Source of the DNA: Saksenaea vasiformis B4078
Lineage: Eukaryota > Mucoromycota > Mucoromycetes > Mucorales > Saksenaeaceae
NCBI GenBank assembly: GCA_000697055.1
Contig: JNDT01001779.1
Span: 1-13,002 of the forward strand
Length of the DNA stretch: 13,002 bases
Direction: 5' to 3'
Below, piece by piece: positions 1-10,898 of the stretch (positions are counted from its first letter, which is position 1; the number at the start of each line of letters is the position of its first letter). The position numbers and the translations under genes were made by a program. The notes below the pieces were generated by a model. That model was not told the DNA's origin. It did no database searches and saw only the letters and a program-made list of their open reading frames with translations.

Positions 1-3438
<3,438 letters not shown>

Positions 3439-4287
3439 CACACAAAGCCGCCTGTTAGGAAAAATCATTAATATAATGCAGCCCTGATCAAACAACAGTT
3501 ACAGCTCCCGGAGGATCTACGGCACGTTCTTTTTGGAAACATCCACAACACCGTGTTGCGGGTGTGTCATAACCGTCAACCAATAACAAATTCAAAAGCT
3601 CAGTATCAAAACGTTACTGCAGCGGGATCACTTACGATAGATGGCAAACATGGTCAACGAGAAAACGGATGGCGAATACCAAATACGACTTGATAGCCAT
3701 CACCATAGATATCCCACTGTGGGAACGGTATTAGCTTGATTTATTTTGGAGTGAAGCTGCTTACCCTTGGTTCTCGGTAAAGACAAACGAAGATGATGAA
3801 CTGTTCAAGAGTCTATTGGACAGTAAGCATTGGCATACAAAGAATAATAATGGCAAACCGTTTGGCTAAAAGAAAAAAGAGCTGATATCATCACAATGAA
3901 GCCATCCCATCACAGCAATCAGGTATGTTGATGACACGGCTCACGTAGAGAGAGAATCCTGAAGAACATGTTAGTCCATGAGAGGACTGCCAATAAAGAA
4001 AGAATACTATCCAGATGAATGCATTAGAAAGAGTGAAGAAAAGGGATAAGAGCTTGTTATGAATGGCAATCGGATAGAAATCTCGCTTTATCTCTTTTTA
4101 AGAAAACAGATTTTTTAAAAGGGGAACAGGTCATGCCTAAAACGAAGAAATCTGCTCGCATAAATCATAATGAAAAGTAATGTGGTCAATAGATGTCTCA
4201 GACACGAAGGGGATCTGATATAAACCAGAGCAGTTCTGGAACATCCGTGGTATAACAGCATTTTCTCAGTATTCCATCGGGAAAGTA
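3439..4287. other. Intergenic region, no gene recognised
   Basis: No open frame here shows a recognisable motif. The part next to 3438 should hold the 5' UTR and promoter of the WDR81-like gene. An acceptor-like tract (TTTTTCCTAACAG on the minus strand, about 3452-3464) sits just upstream of the proposed ATG and may end a 5'-UTR intron. I found no TATA box that I would defend. Confidence 0.4.
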
Positions 4288-4800
4288 CTAGGGGACACTC
4301 CAGTGCCTCCAAATTCTGAGCGGGTAGTAAGATAGAAGCGTCACTAGTTGCCGTAATCAGGTAGAGTGTAGTACGGGAACAGCGGAGCGTCTCACTGTGA
4401 AGTGTACCATAATGGAATGCCCTGTAGCGGAGTGTCACGTAAGCAGAGCGTCCTGCAGTAGCGTCACATACACCACAGTAAGCATCATTTATAAGAATAT
4501 TTGATAAAAAGAATAAGATAAGATTTTTTAGGCAGTATATTAGAAGTCCTACGAGCAAATATCCTCAAGAAAATAATAAACCTTCTGTCTACCCACAGTA
4601 TTCTTATATCAAGTATCTATTGCAGTATATCTGAAGACAGCTGCTGGGATCCAGCAACAAAGGCTCTGCTGCAGGATACTCCACTATGGGACATCGCATT
4701 ACGAGACACTCCACTGTAGCCGAATTAAGCCATAGGTATTACACCCCATCCTTTTTCGAACACGTTTGGGGGCTGGAGTGTCCCGTTGGAGTGTCCCTAG
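4288..4800. mobile_element. 513-bp TA-flanked inverted-repeat element (MITE-like)
   Basis: The left end reads CTAGGGGACACTCCAGTG from 4288; the reverse complement of the right end reads CTAGGGACACTCCAACG, ending at 4800. TA lies immediately outside both ends (4286-4287 and 4801-4802), as expected of a Tc1/mariner-type target duplication. Inside, a core like GGAGYGTC recurs in both orientations: forward at 4384-4393, 4429-4438, 4445-4454, 4775-4784 and 4788-4797, reversed near 4293-4301, 4674-4682 and 4705-4712. No transposase frame is visible, so it would be non-autonomous. The open frame of about 147 codons on the minus strand at 4115-4558 crosses the left end and looks like chance. The transposon superfamily is inferred from the TA flanks only. 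Confidence 0.6.
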
Positions 4801-4802
4801 TA

Positions 4803-5420
4803 ATTCCCTCCCATGGAAGCAGTAAAAATGTCTTACAATAAGGACAGGTTCCACCCAAAGTGAGCCGCATTTAAAGAGAGGCATGAATTTCCATTTTTTT
4901 CTTTGGCTCCGTTATTTTCAAAAAGAAAACAAGCCCGGTAAGGGTGCCAATTCTTCAAAATGCATACAGGATCATTCATTCTCAATGTTTATATCTTAGC
5001 CTACAAGACCTCTGTTCGAACCATTTTGGCTGATGAACTCCCTCTTGTCACTTTCGGTGAATGAAACGATATCCATTTGTATGCACACGAATGAATTTTT
5101 ATAAATTTTGCGTCCATCTCGGGACCAAGTTGATGTAAGGCGAGTGTTATTTTGGCATCAATTTGATGTACTAATGGCCGCATATTCAATTCTTCTTTAG
5201 CGCAAGCTTGGCTTTTCAGAGGCGCAATATTTACTTAGAATAGCGTAAAAAAAAATTCAATAAACAGCATAAATACAGCAATAATGTAAAAATGGACAGG
5301 TCTAGTTGGATATTTTAGTATGAGGTGTGTTGTACATACAATGAAGGTCACTCTTTCGATAATTTGAGGCGTCTCCAGGAGAGAGCGGACAGATCAACAA
5401 TGATAACCAAGAGAATGCAA
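4803..5420. other. AT-rich spacer with one unassigned open frame
   Basis: This stretch contains no recognised gene. On the minus strand an ~80-codon frame without stops ends at 5001; its first ATG is near 5183. Its translation includes PLVHQIDAKITLALHQLGPEM, quoted here only in part as LVHQIDAKITLALHQLG. It reads like protein but matches no family I know, and no convincing splice partners were found. It could be an exon, a relic or chance. Confidence 0.25.
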
Positions 5421-5816
5421 TTAATATTTTCTCATATTGTCAGTATGGGTATCAATGGTAGATGAAAAACATCGCTACCGTTTCATTAACAAACCATGAC
5501 CAGTATGAGAGATTTCCAACTTACTATAATTAACACCGCCTGGGCATATGTGTTGGGCATCCGCGCTAGTAAATATTTATTATGCGTCGTCACGAGTCGG
5601 TATTTATTAAATACGGCATCCGTCGCTTATAGCGTGCTTGTTTTAGTGATACAAATAGGACTTACCCCTGGTGCCATATATAGTGATGAGACCCCAGAAT
5701 TTACTATTTCCATATGCTTTGTATATACCATATCGGATACCGCGCTGATATCCCAGCAGGTCTTGAAATATTTCCGATGGGGTACGTGCTTGCGTCTCCT
5801 TCTGAATGCTTCTGAT
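5421..5816 (-). CDS. Possible spliced gene, unknown function, 5' end not found
   Basis: Three open segments, 5816-5666, 5625-5525 and 5474-5421, join in consistent phase across two introns (5626-5665 and 5475-5524). Both introns begin with the consensus GTAAGT and end AAG or TAG. The product would be 101 residues plus stop, with pieces such as EIFQDLLGYQRGIRYGIYK and DAVFNKYRLVTTHNKYLL. I do not recognise the family. The first segment starts at an acceptor-like CAAATAG and no start codon was found. A TATA-like TATATAAAG lies upstream at about 6104-6112 on the same strand. All three frames of the first segment are open, so the reading frame is not certain. The overlapping plus-strand hydrophobic frame at 5496-5831 is the competing reading. 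Confidence 0.3.
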
Positions 5817-6340
5817 CTATTTGGGAGATAAAATCATCCCAAGATCAGACATGGTTATCACACTGCCACATAATAGCAGGGTTATGCAGTGCTGCTAACT
5901 ATGTCTGGGCAATGGGTACTTCCCCGATGGGAAACATGGGGGCAAACTTCCGCAGAGGTAGCGGCACAAAGAGATCCGCCATTTGCACATCTCTGCATAC
6001 CGCAGAGAGCTGAGTTGGCGGTACTTCTGCTGTACTTGAATGATGCTTTTTAGAGTTTGGCACGGTCTCTAGGTGCCACCTCAGACTTATCAGCACGACA
6101 CCTTTATATAGATGATACCAAATGCATCAACGAACAATCAAGCAACCAGCTGCCCAGGTTTTTTATTTGTTTTGACGGTAAAAAAATATGGTGATGACTA
6201 AGTACCATTTAAACAAAGTCCGAGTGCCCAAAGATCGGTTTGTACCGGCCTATTCCGTAAGTACTGTCGCCAAATCGCAGGTTCATACGCCTCAGCATTT
6301 GAAAAGATCCCTTGTTTTTATTGAGTATTATGAAGGATGG

Positions 6341-6345
6341 TATAT

Positions 6346-6377
<32 letters not shown>
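6341..6377. repeat. TA/CA dinucleotide microsatellite
   Basis: A run of alternating TA with two CA interruptions lies in the spacer downstream of the MFS gene. Frames that cross it yield the IYIYIY strings seen in spurious translations. Confidence 0.9.
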
Positions 6378-6453
6378 GTTGAATACTTGGCTGTGTAGAG
6401 TAGTAAATTTGACGTGCTTAAGATGCATGTAAGATAGATTAATTTTGCTCGTC

Positions 6454-8126
6454 TCAGTCGAAACCACTCCAGTGTCGTAGCCTTTTGCCGTACACTACCA
6501 GAATCAAAAGAATAACCATCGAGAACCAAGCTAAAGCGGCAAGTAACACTGTTGTATATCCGGGACCAATAGCGGCCACAAGAGGATTTGCAACGAGCGT
6601 AAGAATACAGGCCATTATCATTCGCACAAAGTTTGCAGCAGCAGCGGCTGATGCACTTTCACCAGGCATGGCGTCCACAAGATACGCAGACGTTGCTGTC
6701 AGTATTTGATTCATACCAAAACACTGAAGGCCAAATCCGACAATCGCAGCCCATACTGACAACTTATGTTGCGTAATCCATCCAAAAAGCAGTTGACCTG
6801 CAGGCATGAAGATTAGTCCAGCTGGCCATAGATTGATCGTCAGACGATCTTCTACAAGGGGATACCCTCTCTTGCGTCTGGATCGCAGCAACAACCGATC
6901 GGAAATGTATCCATTGAGCACGGTCGCCATAGTGTTTCCCACTCCTGCACCTAGGAAACTCAAACCTAACGACTATTCGTGAGCAAAAAGAGCCAGACCA
7001 TTGTCATTCTTACCCGTCTGCCAAGAATTAAAACCATAATTACTTTCGTAAATGTCAGGAATAATAGTCTCAACAGCAAACATCGAGCCAAACGCCACAC
7101 CAGATACAAAAGAGGCAAAGAACACAAAGGGATGACGGAGCATCAAAAACGGTGAAAGCAAATTAAGCTTCTTAGGACCACTGGCTGGTCTCTTGACCTT
7201 TTCATTCGTGGGATCATCCTGTATGACTGTGGAATCATCACTGCTATTCTGTTGCTGTTCTTGTTGTTGTTGTGGTTTCGTTGTAGGTAGCTGCTGGTCG
7301 AATTTTCTATCGTCTCGATATGTTTCACAGAGGAAGAAGAAGCATAATACAAGGATAAATGCGCCAAATGCGAAGCAGAATAAAAAGGCCGCACGCCAAC
7401 TTGCTTGGCTCATAATAAGAAAGCCTCCAATAATAGGACCTAATACCGATAGATCAGAGATTTATATTCTTCATGCACGATGCAAGTCGAGCTCTTACCA
7501 ACTAAGGGTCCTATAAAAAGACCGAAAAAGAATTTACCAAACGCTGCTCCTCGTTGTTCAAGAGGATAGCAATCCTACAACAAGTTTAGAACCTGTTAAT
7601 AATTTTTTTTCTTCGAAGTCGAGGATAATACTAACAGCAATCGCACCGGCGCCCACCGCTTGGCCACATGAGGAACCCACAGATTGCACACAGCGCAGCA
7701 CGACTAATGCCCAGATATTGTTGACAAATGCTGATCCAAGGGATGCTCCACTAAAAATAAGCATCGACAAAATTGTCGGGAACCGTCGTATGCGATAGTA
7801 GTCTGAAATGGATGCCCAGAACACGGGTGCGATTCCCAGGAATAGGACAAACAGCGCTGCTGTGAGGGTGGTTGCTATAGGAGTCGCATGAAGATCTTCT
7901 GTAATTGTTGGTATGCCTTTCGAATTCGTCAGTACCTGTATTTAACGATTATTTTTGGCTTACCTGGGAAGTAGATTGTGCTCGAAAATCCTGGAGTGGA
8001 GGCAACTAAGCCCAAACATAATACAATAATGGCTTTTGTCTTCGAGCTCAGAAGACGTGGATCACTTTCAACAGGCGGTCGCACTGATAACCTTGATAGA
8101 AGCGCCGTTTTTATTGAAGATTTCAT
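6454..8126 (-). CDS. Major facilitator superfamily transporter, DHA1-type drug:H+ antiporter-like
   Basis: Five exons (8126-7964, 7916-7636, 7577-7499, 7439-7014, 6965-6454) total 1461 nt, exactly 486 residues plus TGA. Introns are 47, 58, 59 and 48 nt with GT-AG ends. Twelve hydrophobic segments can be placed. Motifs typical of fungal DHA1 carriers are visible: STIYFPGIPTITEDL in TM1, WASISDYYRIRRFPTI in the loop 2-3 position (motif A), VVLRCVQSVGSS in TM4 (motif B) and IGPLVGPIIGGFL in TM5 (motif C-like). A central loop of about 60 residues between TM6 and TM7 is polar and Gln-rich. Such proteins sit in the plasma or vacuolar membrane and export drugs, polyamines or small metabolites using the proton gradient. 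The substrate cannot be read from sequence. The ATG at 8126 is preceded by a TATA box. The gene appears intact. Confidence 0.95.
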
Positions 8127-8163
8127 GGTCCAAAAAGGTTGTAAAATTTGAAAAATGCTATCT

Positions 8164-8172
8164 TTTTATATA
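8164..8172 (-). promoter_or_regulatory. TATA box of the MFS gene
   Basis: TATATAAAA on the minus strand lies about 40 nt upstream of the ATG at 8126, followed by an AT-rich leader. The spacing implies a short 5' UTR. Confidence 0.55.
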
Positions 8173-8478
8173 CCCGTCGAACTACTCCGGAAAAACTGTA
8201 ACACAAGACCGAACCTCCCCGCCTCCAATCCGCTAGAATCGCGTCAATACGGCTGCATGAAACGCTATTATCCGGATATGTAAACATTACCTAAACAAAT
8301 GCTTAGTGGATATTTCATATAAAATCAAGCCACTCACAATTGTATTTTGAAGCGTGTGTATCGGGGCTGTCTCTGGAATAACTATACTTGGTGTATCTAT
8401 GAATTTCGTAATTGCATGCACCTGCGACGCCATACATGACTAACAGTCCCAATACTATATTGAGAACGTGAACTACAC

Positions 8479-8484
8479 TTTATT
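8479..8484 (-). terminator. Polyadenylation signal AATAAA
   Basis: AATAAA on the minus strand lies about 130 nt after the stop of the candidate gene at 8615-9027 and roughly 350 nt upstream of the MFS start. It would fit the 3' end of that upstream transcript. A lone hexamer in AT-rich DNA is weak evidence. Confidence 0.35.
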
Positions 8485-8614
8485 TGCATTGCATCCGTCA
8501 TGAAATTCATAAATTGGTAGGGATTATTGGCTTTGCTTACAAAGGATTGATTTATAAACAGCTTACGTAAAACGGATTTGATATGTGCTTAATATAAAAA
8601 CTTATGCCGCTGCA

Positions 8615-9027
8615 TCAACGGTGATAAATCATTGGATGGGAGATACCAAGCTTTCTCAGCCATCTTTCGTTTGGGATCCTGTGCACATGTTTCATTAGTG
8701 ATCTGCATTGTTTCAGCAGACCGATGTCAACCAATAGATCATGGGAAGTACGGTTCCACTTATGTACGTTTCCAGGTTTCACATAGTTTGGCACTTCATT
8801 TAATCGACTGACGTTGTGCTACTACAGCTACATCATACAGCTTGATCTGGTAGGGCCATTACTGCGATACTGAGATGGTGTTTTTCTTACGCTACCCTAA
8901 ATAGATTGTGCGTTAACGAATAAACGCAGATATCAGCGTCAGCATAAACGTAAAAAATAAAATCAAATAAAGAAGAAAAGAATCCTCTCGGTGTAAAGTT
9001 CCTCTGGAGGAGTTCACGCCAGATAAT
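8615..9027 (-). CDS. Possible spliced gene, unknown function, 5' part unresolved
   Basis: Two open segments, 9027-8891 and 8807-8615, join in phase across an 83-nt intron (8808-8890) that begins GTAAGA and ends CGTCAG, giving about 109 residues and a TGA at 8615-8617. The second exon is rich in charged residues, for example NVHKWNRTSHDLLVDIGLL and RIPNERWLRKLGISHP, and reads like a real protein. No family is recognised. Upstream the frame meets TAA at 9028-9030. An additional exon would have to splice in after it, possibly at the CTCCAG near 9004, or the gene is broken. A plus-strand frame over about 8590-8810 is also open and is the rival interpretation. Confidence 0.33.
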
Positions 9028-9030
9028 TTA

Positions 9031-9425
9031 AAGCTGGCGCATGCGAAATCCTGCAAAGTAAACTTTATGATAACGGATGCTTGGCATACGTATGCATGAA
9101 TACGTGCTGAGCATAGTGTCATACTCCTTGCTTCGTATGAAAGAGTGCAGCGACGAGTTTGTAAGGCGAAGGGAACTATATTTGGGTAGGAACTAACATT
9201 TAGCCACGTCAAGTTTCTGACAATGATCTACAGATTCTGATAAGAGAATCTTTATGGTTATTACCTTTCTATTTCTCATGAACTGACATATCTAGTTAAC
9301 CGAGCGTCAAATACTTCACGCAGAACGTACGACCCTATTTGGACTACCCGGTACAGAGGCTCTGATGATCAAGTAGACAGTGTGACTAGACGTTCAAAGA
9401 CAGTCGGAATCAGGAACAGATACTA
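9031..9425. other. Spacer, nothing recognised
   Basis: No motif-bearing frame, RNA gene or repeat was found. A minus-strand frame over 8913-9212 is open but starts at TTG and encodes a low-complexity hydrophobic tail. A possible 39-nt intron (GTATGC to TTTGCAG, about 9051-9089) might belong to an upstream exon of the candidate gene ending at 8615. Confidence 0.3.
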
Positions 9426-9597
9426 CAGCGGCCGCTCGATATAACGATATTCGATATAGCGATATTCTCGATATTATGATATTTTTTTGGAACAGAATCC
9501 GTAGCCTATAAATTTTTCATGTCTGCTTAAACGATATTCTCGATATAGTGATAAATTTCCTTTCACTGAAGATATCGTTATATCGAGCGACAAACTG
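9426..9597. mobile_element. 172-bp inverted-repeat element, pogo/Tigger-like MITE
   Basis: The core inverted repeat CGCTCGATATAACGATAT is perfect between 9433-9450 and the complement of 9572-9589. Extending outward, the left end reads CAGCGGC and the right end (complement) CAGTTTGT before the shared core, so the ends are CAG...CTG. TA precedes the left CAG (9424-9425); the right flank is AA, which would be a decayed duplication. Internally the CGATAT unit repeats several times, with near-palindromes at 9451-9480 and 9530-9552. CAG termini with TA duplication and ATATCG-rich repeats suggest pogo/Tigger. That class is inferred, with no transposase present. Confidence 0.6.
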
Positions 9598-9707
9598 AAC
9601 TGCTTTCATCAAACTCATCCAAAACGTTTTTTTTCTTTTAAGCATTTTTCACGTCACTCTAAATAACTCTTGCGTCCCTAAGGAGACTGAGTTGCGCTGA
9701 AGAAGAC

Positions 9708-10230
9708 ATGAATATGTCATTATTAATGCGTCCATTCTTCGTCAGAAGATCAATCAAAGTTACCCGAACGTGGTCTAGTAGATGCAAAATCTATCCGGTC
9801 AGCATAGAAAGGTTCAATTCATGGTTTAGTAAATGGAATAGTATTTGGATGTCATTTCATTAACCCCGAAGGGTGATTCCTTGCGTTCACGGGGTAGCGA
9901 GAGACTGGGGAATATTTGAGGCTTGGGAGCGGCCATTTTAAATGGTGTGCAGAGGACCTGGAGCGATACACGCGACCGACGATCTCTTGCTGAAGATGAA
10001 CAACCCAGAGTGTGTGACAACATTTACCGGCTTGAGCGAAGGATGTAAAGAACCAATACCACCAGGACAGTACAAGACAGTGGGTACGCAGCCTAGAGGA
10101 GAGACAAAAGGATGTGAGTGACCCTGAATATGTAATGAAAAAATTGGCATCCTTAGCGGGAATATTTATGCCAATGGAGCCAAAGGAAACGCATCACTTC
10201 CTGTCATCTGTAACATCTTATTTTGTGTGA
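9708..10230 (+). CDS. Possible small spliced gene with mitochondrial-type N-terminus, unknown function
   Basis: Three exons, 9708-9828, 9921-10044 and 10092-10230, join in phase through introns of 92 nt (GTAAAT...TTTGAG) and 47 nt (GTAAAG...ACGCAG). They encode 127 residues. The N-terminus, MNMSLLMRPFFVRRSIKVTR, is basic with no acidic residue, like a mitochondrial targeting peptide. A charged, probably helical centre follows (DNIYRLERRILEERQKD), then YVMKKLASLAGIFMPMEP. I recognise no family. The end is uncertain. A donor GTAACA at 10210 could splice into open plus-strand frames that continue to about 10520 (for example DQLSSLHLDSPFYTEYEKG before a stop near 10520). It points toward the Fanzor gene (convergent). 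Confidence 0.42.
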
Positions 10231-10698
10231 GACAAAACGACAGTATCTTCAACACAGCTTTTGCATCAGGAATGCTCTTTCTGGTACACCGTTTGCATGG
10301 GATAACAAGGATCCGATCACTGATGCATCCTTTGCATGAGACAAAGAATCCGTCCTCCGGTTGGCTTGTCTTTTCTATGGCAATTAGACAAAGATACGCT
10401 GTCTTTTTTTTATGTTGGAAAACAGAGACACGAAAGATCAGCTAAGTAGCCTGCATTTAGATTCCCCTTTTTATACAGAATATGAAAAAGGCATATCGAG
10501 TTTGATCATAAAGCCAAACAGAACGTGACAACGATTGAGTGAAATACCCAATCTAATTCTGGGCAGATAATGCTGGATGGAGATATCCGTGCATGAGATA
10601 TCTGGCGTGGGTTGTATCAGGCAGACAGGTGTGAATCCTTTAAGACTCTTGTTTATTTCCAAGTAAAAAGGGGTTGTCTGTTACTGATTGACGGAGTT
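10231..10698. other. Convergent 3' region between the plus-strand candidate gene and the Fanzor
   Basis: Several frames on both strands are open here but none carries a family motif. Plus-strand pieces could be further exons of the gene starting at 9708. A minus-strand frame at 10150-10440 shows two CxxC pairs (CKGC and CKRC), and another covers 10471-10662. They overlap the better plus-strand reading and are probably shadows. Confidence 0.3.
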
Positions 10699-10898
10699 AC
10701 AGTACACTTACTGTTTTTTGAAAATGAGTTTGCGCCGCCTAAAATGACTTTTTGCGTGATACGAGAACTTACCGATGCGAACACCTAAAAGATCGATCAG
10801 TTAAATTGTTCTAAGCTTCACCTATCTCATGACAAGCTTACCGTAAAAATCCTAATCCCCTCGAAAGGGGAACCCGTGTTCGTTACGATGATTTCTTT
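10699..10898 (-). ncRNA. Hairpin-rich 3' flank of the Fanzor gene, candidate omega RNA scaffold
   Basis: Directly after the Fanzor stop on the same strand lie three perfect stem-loops. The first is CCCCT-TTCG-AGGGG (10857-10870), with a UUCG loop in the RNA. The second is TAAGCTT...AAGCTTA with a 15-nt loop (10812-10840). The third is ACAGTA-AGTG-TACTGT (10699-10714). TnpB and Fanzor proteins are known to use a structured RNA from the 3' flank of their own gene, whose 3' end supplies the guide from DNA just beyond the element. The position and structure here match that pattern. The RNA itself, its ends and the guide are inference. Confidence 0.35.

Noticed and set aside
4115..4558. Minus-strand 147-residue ORF
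   Set aside because: It crosses the left end of the inverted-repeat element, has no motif and low-complexity hydrophobic and Ser/Cys-rich composition.
5001..5040. TTCGAACC, resembling a tRNA T-arm
   Set aside because: No acceptor stem, anticodon arm or D-arm can be placed around it on either strand.
5496..5831. Plus-strand 111-residue hydrophobic ORF with an ATG
   Set aside because: No motif or regular membrane-helix pattern; the opposite strand has phase-consistent exons with consensus donors. Treated as a shadow, with low certainty.
6188..6382. Short plus-strand ORF ending in an IYIHIYIYIYI run
   Set aside because: The tail is a translation of the TA microsatellite and the rest has no motif.
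10150..10440. Minus-strand ~100-codon frame with CKGC and CKRC pairs, suggestive of a zinc finger
   Set aside because: It lacks a start, would need a 35-nt intron to join its neighbour, and overlaps a plus-strand reading that splices more cleanly. Two CxxC pairs alone are weak.
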